Numbered from the stretch's first letter, positions 25,789 to 34,651 are shown. The stretch is DNA of 64,000 nucleotides from Planctomycetota bacterium (GCA_003696675.1 RFGH01000057.1:1-64000), one strand, 5' to 3'. A program made the numbers and translations. Notes: a model not told the origin generated them from the sequence alone.

Positions 25789-25861
25789 GGCCCCGTAGCT
25801 CAGCGGTTAGAGCAGGCGACTCATAATCGCTCGGTCCTCGGTTCGAATCCGGGCGGGGCTA
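25789..25861 (+). tRNA. tRNA-Ile2 (CAT anticodon, expected lysidine)
   Basis: A 73-base cloverleaf: acceptor GGCCCCG/CGGGGCT (one G-U), D stem GCTC/GAGC, anticodon stem GGCGA/TCGCT with loop CTCATAA, T arm CTCGG/CCGGG, discriminator A; CCA is not encoded. The anticodon CAT alone would suggest Met. However, the C4-G69 and C5-G68 acceptor pairs and the D-arm to anticodon-arm sequence closely follow E. coli ileX tRNA-Ile2, the substrate of TilS. The other CAT tRNA at 48697 lacks those pairs. Confidence 0.88.
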
Positions 25862-25983
25862 TTTCCGGCGGGATTGTGAACGCGTTTTCATTCTCCGGCA
25901 ATGTCCGAGCGTGGTGTATCAGCGGATCGTCGGCGTGTTTAGAATGATGCACGACTGTTGCTCACACCAAGCGGGGACACTGC

Positions 25984-26658
25984 ATGCGAGTGCTGATTAT
26001 CGAGGACAACCCGAAGATGGCCGGCGCGATCCAGAAGGGATTGCGAGCGCACGGGTACGCGGCAGACGTGTCGCATTCCGGATATGAAGGTGAAGATCTG
26101 GCGAGTGTCGAGCCGTACGACCTGGTCATTCTGGATCTGATGCTGCCGGACCGCGACGGGGTGGACGTTTGCCGGAACCTCCGGCGTCGGTGCGTGGACA
26201 CGCCCATACTGATGCTCACGGCGTTGTCGGGCACGGATGACAAAGTCGCCGGGCTGGACGCCGGTGCTGACGACTATCTGACCAAGCCGTTCGAGTTCGA
26301 GGAGTTGCTCGCGAGGATGCGGGCGTTGCTCCGTCGCGGCGAAGCGACCGAGGGCCGAACGCTCCGATGTGACGACTTGGAGCTGGACCTGTACACCCGC
26401 TCTGCGCGACGCGGCGAGAAGGAGATTGAGCTTTCGAACAAAGAGTTCGCTCTTCTCGAGTATCTGATGCGGAACCCGAACCGCGTGTTGTCCCGGACAC
26501 AAATCGCCGAAAAGGTCTGGGACATGAACTATGAGCCGGGCAGCAATGTGATCGACGTGTATGTGTCGGCGCTGCGGAAAAAGCTCGATCGCGGCTTCGA
26601 GCGTGAGCTGTTTCACACGATCAAGGGTGCTGGTTATCGCTTTGGCGTGATGGATTGA
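25984..26658 (+). CDS. OmpR/PhoB-family response regulator
   Basis: A 224-residue response regulator. The receiver domain (1-115) has the acidic pocket IIEDN, phospho-acceptor Asp51 (LVILDLMLPDRDG), the switch Thr in LMLTAL and the conserved Lys in LTKPFEF. The C-terminal winged helix (130-222) has the PhoB-type RxLSRTQIAEKVWD and VSALRKKLD segments. It is four bases upstream of the sensor kinase gene, so the pair forms a two-component system. The wording is closest to heavy-metal or cell-envelope regulators of the CusR/PhoP kind, but the signal cannot be read from the sequence. No DNA target was identified. Confidence 0.95.
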   Translation: MRVLIIEDNPKMAGAIQKGLRAHGYAADVSHSGYEGEDLASVEPYDLVILDLMLPDRDGVDVCRNLRRRCVDTPILMLTALSGTDDKVAGLDAGADDYLTKPFEFEELLARMRALLRRGEATEGRTLRCDDLELDLYTRSARRGEKEIELSNKEFALLEYLMRNPNRVLSRTQIAEKVWDMNYEPGSNVIDVYVSALRKKLDRGFERELFHTIKGAGYRFGVMD

Positions 26659-26661
26659 TGC

Positions 26662-28158
26662 GTGCCCAAGCGGATTTACAAATTTGTCAAGAATAATCCG
26701 CGGGTTTCTCTGCGGCTTCGTCTGACGCTGTGGATCTGCGTCATCTTTACGATCATTCAGTGGGTTGCCGGCGGGGTCTTCTGGCTCTACGAGCGAGACG
26801 CCATCAATCGGATCAATTTGGATCGCCTTGCGGAGCAGGGCGGTATGATCGTATCAGATATCCAGCCCTGGCTTCCCGATATCAGCATCGCGCTGCTGGA
26901 TTCGAAGATCAACGACGCCAATCTCGCCGGCCGGTTCGAACGCTTTTACGTTGATGTGTTCGATGCATCGGGCAGGTCGATCATTCCCGAACGGGCCACG
27001 GCGGTGGATCCCGAAACAATCCCCATCGACCGTGCGGTCCGGCGAGGGGTCGCGATGCCTGTTACCGGTGCGGCTTGGAACCACGAGGTGATCAGAGAAT
27101 CGCCTGCCGAGCTCTGGGCCCTGCTCATGCCCACGACTGGGCCTGACAACCGAGATTACGTCGTCTTTGTGGCGACATCGGACCAGTTAGTCCAGGATCA
27201 GCTCGGGTTGGTGAGGCAGATGCTGTTCACTTGGCTGCTGGCCGCCCCGGTGGTGGCCTGTGTAAGCGGCTGGTTCATTGCCGGGATCGCGGTTGCCCCG
27301 TTCGCCAGACTGCAAGATCTCGCCAAGCAGTTCAGCCCCGACTCGATCGGTCGATCGATCGATTTTGAGTCATCCAACGCAGAGGTCTCCGAGCTGGTGG
27401 CTCAGTTGGATGACTCGCGCCGAAGGATCCACGAGGCATTCGCGGCGCAGGAGCGGTTTCTCTCCAATGTGTCGCACGAGATCAAGACCCCCATCGCCGT
27501 GATGCGGATGGAAGCCCAGACCTTGGACCTGAAAGGCGCTAAGGAAGAAGTCGTGTACTTCGTCGACTCGGTGAAGGAGGAGATGAAGCGTCTGGGCAAC
27601 CTCGTCGAGAGTTTTCTTACCCTCACACGGATTCAGGATGGCAAGGGTCTGGTCCGCGGGAGACGGTACGTCGTGAACGATCTCGTCATGGATTCGGTGG
27701 AGCACTGTGCCGTGATGGCCAATCAAAACAGGGTCTGGTTGCGTCCTGAGCTGTTCAGCGATGATGCTCTGCTCGACGCGGCTGTGGCTGGCGAGCCGGA
27801 GCTGCTTACCACGATGCTGGACAACCTAATCCGCAACGCGATCCGGTTCTGCCCCCCGGAAGCGGGGGTGCGAGTGATGCTGCGGGCGACCGATGACGCG
27901 ATCCAGATCGCCGTTCAGGACGAGGGGCCCGGCATTCCCGAAGACAAGATCGCGACGATCTTCGACCGTTTCTCCCAGGCGGGCAACGACAAGCGGGCGG
28001 GGCGCGGCCACGGGCTTGGACTGGCGATTGCCCGGGGTATCGCAGAGTTGCACGGCGGCACGATCACCGCCCGGAACATGGCTGAGTCCGGTTGTGAGTT
28101 CCTGGTGATTCTGCCGCGGGCGGATCGAGGGGGTGAGCGCGCTACGACACCGGAGTGA
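26662..28158 (+). CDS. Sensor histidine kinase (HAMP, HisKA, HATPase)
   Basis: A 498-residue sensor kinase with GTG start at 26662. Transmembrane helices at about 20-45 and 183-210 flank a periplasmic domain of about 140 residues. A HAMP-like linker follows, then the H-box with His272 (SNVSHEIKTP), the N-box DNLIRNAIRF, G1 DEGPGIP, F-box IFDRFSQ and G2 GHGLGLAIARG. It is intact and should phosphorylate the adjacent regulator. The sensor domain has no metal-binding cluster that would point to a ligand. Its 3' end overlaps the convergent ethylene-receptor-like gene by 17 bases. Confidence 0.95.
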   Translation: MPKRIYKFVKNNPRVSLRLRLTLWICVIFTIIQWVAGGVFWLYERDAINRINLDRLAEQGGMIVSDIQPWLPDISIALLDSKINDANLAGRFERFYVDVFDASGRSIIPERATAVDPETIPIDRAVRRGVAMPVTGAAWNHEVIRESPAELWALLMPTTGPDNRDYVVFVATSDQLVQDQLGLVRQMLFTWLLAAPVVACVSGWFIAGIAVAPFARLQDLAKQFSPDSIGRSIDFESSNAEVSELVAQLDDSRRRIHEAFAAQERFLSNVSHEIKTPIAVMRMEAQTLDLKGAKEEVVYFVDSVKEEMKRLGNLVESFLTLTRIQDGKGLVRGRRYVVNDLVMDSVEHCAVMANQNRVWLRPELFSDDALLDAAVAGEPELLTTMLDNLIRNAIRFCPPEAGVRVMLRATDDAIQIAVQDEGPGIPEDKIATIFDRFSQAGNDKRAGRGHGLGLAIARGIAELHGGTITARNMAESGCEFLVILPRADRGGERATTPE

Positions 28159-28981
28159 AGCGGAACATCCCAATGATCCAGCGGGACTGGCCGGCGACCT
28201 CCGGCTCGGGCTCGGCTGCGATGCGGAAGAAGTAGTCCCGGGCGACGATAACGGGGGCGGAAAAATCTATGCGTCCGCCGGTGGCGACGGCTTCTTGGGC
28301 GGCCGCGCGGAGGCGGGCAGCATGCTCCTCGCCGAGCAGTTCAGCAAAGGATTTTGGCGTGCGTTCACCGGTCAGCGCACCGATGGCACGGAGTGCATCC
28401 GCGAGCCCGATTTGCCACTCAAAGATGTCGGCCGAGGCTTCCCAGCGGCAGGCAACTGCTCCAGCGGCGGCGAGGGCGGAGCTGAACCTGCGGGAGCGGG
28501 CTGTAATCTGAGCGGAGCGTTCCTCAAGTTGGGCACGGGCATCGGCGAGGTCCTTGGCCATGACTCGCTCTCGACTGAGCTCGCTGGACAGCTCCTCGTT
28601 CTCTAGCTTCAGGCGTGGAAGAGACATGATGCTGGGAAGGACCCCGGCAAGAGCAACCGCTGTGACCACGGACACCGCTGCCGTGATCACCTTCATGAGC
28701 GCGCTGAGCCGGTAGAGGGGCTCGTAGAACATCAACGATTCGACGAGGTGGGTCAGGCCGCAGGAGATAATGAAGAAAACGAATAGGAGCCAGATGAGGG
28801 CATGGGGCATGTCCCGGCGGCGGATCACGATGACAGCCAGAGCAGCGGGAATCGCTGCATATGAAATGAAGATCACGAAATCCGCAATCATGTGTGTCCA
28901 GGCGAGTCCAGTCGACCATGCGCCGCAGGCCCAGCGGGGAACAAAGTCACTTGTGTCGAAAAGCTTCTGGAAAAACTCCAT
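28142..28981 (-). CDS. Ethylene-receptor-like (ETR1 N-domain) membrane sensor with coiled coil and PAS-like domain
   Basis: A 279-residue protein with three helices at about 31-52, 60-80 and 93-115. These keep the Cu(I)/ethylene-site residues of plant ETR1 with the right spacing: Asp34 and Tyr41 (MIADFVIFISYAAIP), then Ile71, Cys74 and His78 (IISCGLTHLVE). They correspond to ETR1 Asp25, Tyr32, Ile62, Cys65 and His69. A coiled coil (125-165) and a PAS-like region (168-279) follow. No histidine kinase, GGDEF or other output domain is present. GAGGA lies eight bases before the ATG. It is convergent with the two-component kinase and could feed that system. Ligand binding is inferred from residues only. 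Confidence 0.8.
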   Translation of the reverse strand: MEFFQKLFDTSDFVPRWACGAWSTGLAWTHMIADFVIFISYAAIPAALAVIVIRRRDMPHALIWLLFVFFIISCGLTHLVESLMFYEPLYRLSALMKVITAAVSVVTAVALAGVLPSIMSLPRLKLENEELSSELSRERVMAKDLADARAQLEERSAQITARSRRFSSALAAAGAVACRWEASADIFEWQIGLADALRAIGALTGERTPKSFAELLGEEHAARLRAAAQEAVATGGRIDFSAPVIVARDYFFRIAAEPEPEVAGQSRWIIGMFRFTPVS

Positions 28982-29138
28982 GGCGTGATCCTCGCGTCGG
29001 CCGGGCGTGTGCCGGCTGGGAGCATGATATGAAGCGAACCCCTTGCGGAAAATGAACTAGGTTTCATTCTGGTATCGGGCTCGCTTCACACTCTCCTGCG
29101 AAAGGTTTCGTGAAGGTTTGGGCCGGAAGGACTGTGCG

Positions 29139-29399
29139 ATGCGTTTGCGAGTGCTTGGACTGATCTGTGTCGTGGTAGCCCTGCTGAGCGGGATCGCTCT
29201 GTTTTCGAACATGCAGGGGAGCGGTCGAGCTTGGCTCGACGGCGTATTTCTTGTGGCGATCGGCGCGACGTTGATGGTCATGCTGGCTGCACTGACCAAG
29301 GCGGCCGGGCGCTCGATCGACGCGAAGATTGATCAGCAGCGACTCGAAGTGGCCCCGGAACGGGATGACCAACGCGATGATGGTCGTTCTGGGGAGTGA
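29139..29399 (+). CDS. Small two-helix membrane protein
   Basis: An 86-residue protein with two hydrophobic helices (about 4-25 and 35-58) and a charged Asp/Arg-rich cytoplasmic tail. The ATG at 29139 has GGAAGGA nine bases upstream. It lies between the ethylene-receptor-like gene (divergent) and the PRC-barrel gene (same strand). I do not recognise a family. It resembles the other small membrane proteins of this 29-35 kb block. Confidence 0.65.
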   Translation: MRLRVLGLICVVVALLSGIALFSNMQGSGRAWLDGVFLVAIGATLMVMLAALTKAAGRSIDAKIDQQRLEVAPERDDQRDDGRSGE

Positions 29400-29581
29400 T
29401 CACGGCGCTCGTTCAGCCGTCCGGGGCACTTGAGCGAAAATGATCGGTGTTTCACGGAGCGGTCACCGGGTGTTCACCGGATGATGCGAAAGTTGTGATG
29501 TCGACGCACGGGAATCGTGCAGTCGACCTGATGCGGCGCACGCCGTGTCACACAATCAGCTTCACCACAAGGAGAGCACCC

Positions 29582-31177
29582 ATGCAGTTCAAGTCGAATC
29601 GAGTTCACTTCGTGCCAGCATCGCTGGCGATCATTCTGGCCGCGGGATCCTCGGCCGCCATTGCTGGTCCGGACGGAGCCGCAAAGGACAAGCGGCAGGC
29701 GCAGAAGTACATCAACGGCCAACAGGACGGGAAGAGCACACTGAAGGCATCCGATGTCCAGGCCCTTCACTTCGTCCGCAGCGGCGAGCTGATCGGGGCG
29801 AAACTCGAGAACCGTGCCGGTGAATCGCTTGGTTCGATCGAGGATTTTATTGTCGAGCGTGGTTCGGGCAGTATCGTGTTCGCGGTCGTCAAGTCAGGAG
29901 ACTTCCTCGGCCTGGGTGGCAAGTCGTTCGCGATGCCGTACCGGGATTTGGCGTTGCGGAAGACCGACAATGTGTTCACAGCGAACATGACTCCGGAGCA
30001 GGTCGAGCGACAGACCGAGTTTCTTCCGGACGACTGGACCGACCTGATCACCACCGACTGGATGAAGGAACTGGGCGCCTGGGTCACCGGGGATGACGAG
30101 AAGTCCCGTGATGAGAAGATCCGTACCGCAGTGATGGAGCAGGACGGTCGTCCGCTGCAGGGCCAGATTGTGGCGATCGACCGCAGTGGTTTCGGCGATG
30201 CCGAGCACGCCTCGGTGACTGTCCAGACCGAGTCGAACGAGCGATACATCATCGTGCTTGGGCCGAGCTGGTACGTGCTCGGCAGCGAGAATGCGCCGTA
30301 CCGGGGTCAGCGGATCGACGTGGTCGCAGTGAATGTGGACGGGATGTGGTACGCCACGGAGGCCCGGATCGATGGCAATACCATCAAGCTCCGCAATGAT
30401 GACGGGACCAGCACCTGGTCGACTCATGAGAGCACCGATACCCCCCGCTACTTCCTGCTGAGTGACCTGATCGGTCGGTCGGTCGAGATCGCCAAATCGA
30501 CGAGCGGCGAGGTTCAGTCCGCCATCGTCGAGACCCGCTCGGGCTCGGTTGCGTTCATTGGTCTGGATCCGAACGAGAACTTCCTAGGGATGGCGGACAC
30601 GATCCGGCTGACTCCCTGGAGTGTGATGCGGGTCGACAGCCGTCTTGGCGTGTCGCTGGACACCAGCCCGGCCGATTTCGAGGAAGGGATGCAGGTTCCC
30701 GAGAGCCTGGCGGAACTGACCTCGGTGGCGACGCTGGAGCAGGCTTATGCCGCATTCGGTGTCAAGCCCGCGTCGTTTGAGCGTCGCGAGCATCGCTGCG
30801 AAGCGCGTCCGGCCAAGGACCGCGTTGGTGACGCCTGGGGTCGTGACGCCAAGATGATCAAGGCGTTCGCCGACGGTGAGAAGATCGAGTTCGGCGGAAC
30901 CGTGCGGGAGCAGGCCATGCGGTCGGTCGCCGGTGGCGCTGAAGACGCTTGGGTCATCACGGTGGATACCGAGACCGGTGATCGGCGTCAAGTGATCGTG
31001 GCGCCGGGTTGGTTCAAGAGCCGCCAGGCGGGTAATTTCCAGCGTGGCGACCGTGTCGTGGTGCAGGGTCGTACCGCCACGATCGGCAACGAACAGTGGG
31101 TTGGTGCGTGGATCATCAAGCACGGGGATCGCACTTACACCTTCTGGAACGGCGAGAACCCTGTCTGGGTTGACTGA
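29582..31177 (+). CDS. Exported PRC-barrel domain protein
   Basis: A 531-residue exported protein. The signal peptide ends near AAIAGPDG. A first PRC-barrel-like domain spans about 50-130 (LIGAKLENRAGESLGSIEDF), a second about 300-380 (LIGRSVEIAKSTSGEVQSAI). OB-like segments lie at about 185-275 and 430-520. AAGGAG precedes the ATG at 29582; an upstream frame extension has no such site. PRC barrels are small beta-barrel folds that in exported proteins are often linked to envelope stress. It precedes a run of small membrane proteins (31291-32792), all with strong ribosome-binding sites. Its specific role is unknown. Confidence 0.85.
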   Translation: MQFKSNRVHFVPASLAIILAAGSSAAIAGPDGAAKDKRQAQKYINGQQDGKSTLKASDVQALHFVRSGELIGAKLENRAGESLGSIEDFIVERGSGSIVFAVVKSGDFLGLGGKSFAMPYRDLALRKTDNVFTANMTPEQVERQTEFLPDDWTDLITTDWMKELGAWVTGDDEKSRDEKIRTAVMEQDGRPLQGQIVAIDRSGFGDAEHASVTVQTESNERYIIVLGPSWYVLGSENAPYRGQRIDVVAVNVDGMWYATEARIDGNTIKLRNDDGTSTWSTHESTDTPRYFLLSDLIGRSVEIAKSTSGEVQSAIVETRSGSVAFIGLDPNENFLGMADTIRLTPWSVMRVDSRLGVSLDTSPADFEEGMQVPESLAELTSVATLEQAYAAFGVKPASFERREHRCEARPAKDRVGDAWGRDAKMIKAFADGEKIEFGGTVREQAMRSVAGGAEDAWVITVDTETGDRRQVIVAPGWFKSRQAGNFQRGDRVVVQGRTATIGNEQWVGAWIIKHGDRTYTFWNGENPVWVD

Positions 31178-31242
31178 TACGCTGCGGCGATCCCCTCTGG
31201 CGAAAGCCGGGGGACGCCATTCGGTGCAACGCAGACCGCACG

Positions 31243-31283
31243 GATCGAGAAGGAGAGATTGAAAAGGAGAGATTGAAAAGGAG
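31243..31283 (+). repeat. Tandem repeat carrying three Shine-Dalgarno sequences
   Basis: AGATTGAAAAGGAG occurs twice head to tail (31256-31269 and 31270-31283), preceded by a degenerate copy GATCGAGAAGGAG (31243-31255). Each copy contains AAGGAG. The last lies seven bases before the ATG at 31291. Confidence 0.85.
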
Positions 31284-31290
31284 TTTGATC

Positions 31291-31632
31291 ATGTCATCCG
31301 ATCCAGCCAAGGAACGTCAGAAGAGTCAGGTTGTCCTCTCGAATGAGGGGGAGACGGAGCGGGTCCGGCAGATTCTGCGGTACGAATCACCGGAGGGCGA
31401 ACCGGCCCATCCCGAGCTGACCCGTGCGGGCATCATGCTCATGATCGTGGCTTCGGCAGCGCTTGTGGTGTTGATCGCTGCCGTCGTTGCACTGGTGTGG
31501 AGCCTGGCGGCGGGCTCGGTGGTGCTCGTGTTCGGTATGGGGCTGGCCTGCATCGGCAATCCGGTGATCTGGGCGGCCATCATGCGGATGGGCGAGCGAG
31601 AGGACGCTGACCGTCGTGCGGCCGACGCCTGA
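31291..31632 (+). CDS. Small two-helix membrane protein
   Basis: A 113-residue protein. A charged N-terminal part of about 45 residues is followed by two adjacent membrane helices (about 48-72 and 76-98) and a short acidic tail. I place the start at ATG 31291, seven bases after the last AAGGAG of the tandem repeat; a start at 31273 would lie within the repeat. No family is recognised. It sits between the PRC-barrel gene and the DUF883-like gene, in the same direction. Confidence 0.75.
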   Translation: MSSDPAKERQKSQVVLSNEGETERVRQILRYESPEGEPAHPELTRAGIMLMIVASAALVVLIAAVVALVWSLAAGSVVLVFGMGLACIGNPVIWAAIMRMGEREDADRRAADA

Positions 31633-31766
31633 TGCACGATGCCCGATTTGTTGATTCAACCCGATTTCACGGACTGTTCACAGGCATCTAGGCCGGGACA
31701 GGAAGATTGATACTGAACAGAGCGGGCCGAGTGCGTCCCGCAGAACCACACGAAAGGAGTTCTCCG

Positions 31767-32099
31767 ATGTCCACCATGTCCACGACCAACCGCGCTCCCG
31801 AGGAACGCAATGTCAAGGCTTCGATCGCGGAGGTCAAGCAAGACGCCGCGGCGATCCGAGAGGATCTGCGTCATCTCAAGAAGGACGCGGCGCAGCTTTC
31901 CTCCCACGCAACGGAGCAGGCCATCGATGCTGTCAAGCACACGGCTGAGTCCGCCACCGACCTGGCGCGCCAGTCGGCCCGCAGTGCGAAGCGGTACCAC
32001 GGCGCGATGTGCGAACAGGTGTCGGCTCACCCGACCGCCGCCGTGCTGCTGGCCTTGGGTGCCGGCGTCATCGCGGGCCGGATCATGGCGAGGCGGTGA
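31767..32099 (+). CDS. DUF883/ElaB-YqjD-like membrane-anchored protein
   Basis: A 110-residue protein. A long amphipathic helical region rich in Ala, Asp and Lys (about 20-85) is followed by one C-terminal membrane helix (HPTAAVLLALGAGVIAGRIMARR, the last 23 residues). This matches the ElaB/YqjD/DUF883 family, stress-induced inner-membrane proteins that in E. coli associate with ribosomes. AAAGGAG lies seven bases before ATG 31767. The next gene encodes a YqjE-like protein, the same pairing as E. coli yqjD-yqjE. Confidence 0.85.
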   Translation: MSTMSTTNRAPEERNVKASIAEVKQDAAAIREDLRHLKKDAAQLSSHATEQAIDAVKHTAESATDLARQSARSAKRYHGAMCEQVSAHPTAAVLLALGAGVIAGRIMARR

Positions 32100-32105
32100 T
32101 GCGTC

Positions 32106-32792
32106 GTGGTTATCGAACGCGTCAAAGAGTTGCTCGAGGGCAGCGGGGAACTGCTCCGGGCGGAGGCCGAGCTGGCGGGCAAGCGTGCCAAACGCATGCT
32201 CGTCAGCTCGGCCGCGTTCGCGCTCTGCGGGCTGGTCACACTCACCGGCATCGGGCTGATGCTCGGAGCCCTGGGAATGCGGATCGCGGCCGAGTGGGGC
32301 GTGGTCGCGGCTTTGGGCACGATCGGCGGCGGGCTGGTCGTCCTGGGAGGGATTGGGATCATGATCGCAAAGGGAATCGCGGGCCGTTCGGACGGTGGCG
32401 ATGATTTCGCATATTCCACGGACCAGCGTGATCCGGAGGTCAAGGCGGAAGATGCCAAACAGCAGATGGAGGACGCCGTGACCCCTGACGACGATCGGGA
32501 TCCGCTTTCGCTTGAAGGGCTGGGGCAGTCGGCCGTGGATGCGGCTCTCCGCAACCCGCTGGCGGTCGGCAGCGCGGCGTTGCTGGTGGTGGCACTGCTC
32601 GGGCCACGCCGGACCTTCCGGGTGGTCAGCAAGGGGGCGGCCGTGGTGGGCTTGGCAACATCCTTGATGGATGCGCTGTCGACCGACGACGACTCGGAGG
32701 TTGAGACGGTTCAGCGAAACGGTCAGTCTGCTCGTCCTGCAGAGGGCACCGCCCAATCCCAAGGTGCATTCTCGACGCATCGCCGGTTCTGA
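32106..32792 (+). CDS. YqjE/phage-holin-III-like membrane protein with acidic extension
   Basis: A 228-residue protein with a GTG start six bases after the previous stop. Residues 1-100 follow the YqjE/holin superfamily 6 pattern: an amphipathic N-terminus (LLEGSGELLRAEAELAGKRA) and two glycine-rich membrane helices. The rest is unusual for the family: an acidic linker and a third hydrophobic segment at about 165-190 (AVGSAALLVVALLGPRR). It probably acts with the DUF883-like neighbour in the inner membrane. A terminator follows at 32821. Confidence 0.78.
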   Translation: MVIERVKELLEGSGELLRAEAELAGKRAKRMLVSSAAFALCGLVTLTGIGLMLGALGMRIAAEWGVVAALGTIGGGLVVLGGIGIMIAKGIAGRSDGGDDFAYSTDQRDPEVKAEDAKQQMEDAVTPDDDRDPLSLEGLGQSAVDAALRNPLAVGSAALLVVALLGPRRTFRVVSKGAAVVGLATSLMDALSTDDDSEVETVQRNGQSARPAEGTAQSQGAFSTHRRF

Positions 32793-32820
32793 TCGACCGA
32801 CATTTCACTAAGCAAACAGC

Positions 32821-32842
32821 CCGCGGCGACGGCCGCGGTTTT
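32821..32842 (+). terminator. Rho-independent terminator
   Basis: Stem CCGCGGC/GCCGCGG (32821-32827 and 32832-32838) with GACG loop, followed by TTTTG. It closes the plus-strand run ending at 32792. It lies against the convergent gene at 32845 and may serve both directions. Confidence 0.8.
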
Positions 32843-32844
32843 GT

Positions 32845-33966
32845 CTATTGGGCGATTGTTTCGCCCGAGCAGGCGTTGTAGACGAGCTTTGATTCGGGCT
32901 TGCGCTGACGGTCCGCGTTTTCCCAGACGGGAGCGGTGTTCAGGCGGACGTCGGCCAGCAGGGGCAGGTGATCGGAACCGATGTTGGGCAGCCGTCGGAG
33001 CGACACGATGCGAAGGGCTGTGGACAGCATCACATGGTCGATGGGGTAGCGGATGAGTGGCCACGAAGCTGGGAAGGTGTTGAATGTTCCTCGTCCGGTC
33101 CGAGGATCACCCAGGCCGCTGATACGCTTGAAGTGCTCGGTGGTGCGCGACCAGCCGACGTCGTTGAAATCACCGGTCACGATCCAAGGCAGCTTGTTTA
33201 CGGCGGAGCGCACACGCTCTGCGGCGACATGGAGCTCGATGTCGCGTTCGGTGCTGTCTTTGCGGTCGCCCCGTCGGCTCGGAAGCCCGGGCGGTGCGGG
33301 ATGCAGTACACCGATACCCACATCGATGCCCTGGACCTGAGCTAGCCCCCATATCGACGGCCGGTCCTGGCTGACGAGACATTCCACCTGGGTCGCCCTG
33401 AGTGGGACACGAGCGAGCAGGGCTACGCCCCGTCCGTCGGGTCGCGGTTCAATGACATGCCACGGGAAAGAGTCGGCAAGAGCCTCTAGCCTTGGTGTCC
33501 AATCGTCGGTGTTCTCGACGATGGCGAGGACATGGGGGCGCTGGGCGATAAGCAACTCGAGGGCCCGATCTGGGTCGCGGTTGGTGTAATCCACGTTAGC
33601 GGTGACAATCCGAAGGGTGCCTTCGGCCGGTACTTTCGTGTGGGATCCCGTGCGGATCGGTGCTGGCGGGATCTCCACGGAGACCAGGGGCGTCAGTCGG
33701 ATGGCCCAGCTCGTCTGGATGGTCACCGCCAGGCCCAACAGTGCAAACAGCGGCAGGCTGGCCCACGCCCCGGGCAGACTCTGCCCTGCGAGGATGAGCG
33801 CAAACCCTCCGGCGAGCAGGGCGGCGCCAATGGTAAGTATCTGCGCTCGAGGGAAGTCGCAGATTCGGCATTGCCAGGCTGTGCCGGGCATGGCAGACAG
33901 CAGTGTCGTGACAATGACGATGCTCGAGACAGCGACCCAGGTGGTACTGAAGATCATGAGTATCAC
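32845..33966 (-). CDS. Membrane-anchored endonuclease/exonuclease/phosphatase-family protein
   Basis: A 373-residue protein with three N-terminal membrane helices (about 5-25, 40-65 and 75-90) and an EEP-superfamily domain (about 120-350). The DNase I-like catalytic motifs are visible: TANVDYTN, AIVENTD, VTGDFNDV and GSDHLPL. I prefer the GTG at 33966, which has AAAGGGA eight bases upstream. ATG 33957 is too far from it. The EEP fold acts on nucleic acids, inositol phosphates or sphingolipids. The membrane anchor suggests a periplasmic or extracellular substrate. Confidence 0.85.
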   Translation of the reverse strand: MILMIFSTTWVAVSSIVIVTTLLSAMPGTAWQCRICDFPRAQILTIGAALLAGGFALILAGQSLPGAWASLPLFALLGLAVTIQTSWAIRLTPLVSVEIPPAPIRTGSHTKVPAEGTLRIVTANVDYTNRDPDRALELLIAQRPHVLAIVENTDDWTPRLEALADSFPWHVIEPRPDGRGVALLARVPLRATQVECLVSQDRPSIWGLAQVQGIDVGIGVLHPAPPGLPSRRGDRKDSTERDIELHVAAERVRSAVNKLPWIVTGDFNDVGWSRTTEHFKRISGLGDPRTGRGTFNTFPASWPLIRYPIDHVMLSTALRIVSLRRLPNIGSDHLPLLADVRLNTAPVWENADRQRKPESKLVYNACSGETIAQ

Positions 33967-34120
33967 AGGATCTATCCCTTTCGAGGGTGGCTCCGTCGTA
34001 CAACACACCACCAGATCCGCGAGTGAGGACCTGGCTGGCGCAACAAGAATGGCGACGGAGGCGAACATTCGCACTCCGCCGCCTGGGGACACCGTTGCGG
34101 GGATCTCAGCGAGTCAAGGA

Positions 34121-34579
34121 TTAGGCTCGAGCGTCCCGCATATCCCGAATCTGATCGTGACGGGCCTTCACGCTTGCATACTGACGCTGCAGAACGTCGT
34201 TGACGGTGCTGCCGGCGGTTTCCTTGAGCATTTGCTCGTAACGGCCCTTAATAGCGTCTTCACCGCGCTCGGCCTCAGCCAGAACGGCATGCTCGTCGCC
34301 TCCGGAGACCGTGCCGCGAATATTCATCCACCAGCGGTGGACGGTGCCTTTCAATGAGCCAGAGTTCTCCGGGTCTCGGCCATTGACGCGAACGAGGTTC
34401 TTGAGTTCGCTGGCGAAACGACCCCTCTCATCACCGCATTCGCGAAAGAAGTTGGCGATCTGCACATTCTCAATCTTCTCCGCAGCGTCGGAGAAGCCCT
34501 TTGAGCTGTCGATGTTGATCTCGATCAAGTTCTGAATTCCAGAGATGGACTCTTCTGTGAGATTGCTAACCGTTTCCAT
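34121..34579 (-). CDS. PA2169/DUF2383-type four-helix (ferritin-like) protein
   Basis: A 152-residue all-helical protein matching the PA2169/DUF2383 family (SISGIQNLIEINIDSSKGF; FFRECGDERGRFASELKNLV; HRWWMNIRG). Family members are small ferritin-like bundles often found beside entericidin, DUF1328 and CsbD genes in stress clusters. I place the start at ATG 34579 because GAAAGGA lies seven bases upstream. ATG 34585 would leave only two bases. Confidence 0.85.
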   Translation of the reverse strand: METVSNLTEESISGIQNLIEINIDSSKGFSDAAEKIENVQIANFFRECGDERGRFASELKNLVRVNGRDPENSGSLKGTVHRWWMNIRGTVSGGDEHAVLAEAERGEDAIKGRYEQMLKETAGSTVNDVLQRQYASVKARHDQIRDMRDARA

Positions 34580-34651
34580 ATTCATATCCTTTCGGTCACG
34601 TTTTCGGTCCGTTCAGATTTTGATTGCTTTGCGTCTCGGATAGCAGTGTGA

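Noticed and set aside
25530..25826. 98-codon plus-strand frame
   Set aside because: Runs into the tRNA-Ile2 gene and lacks a ribosome-binding site.
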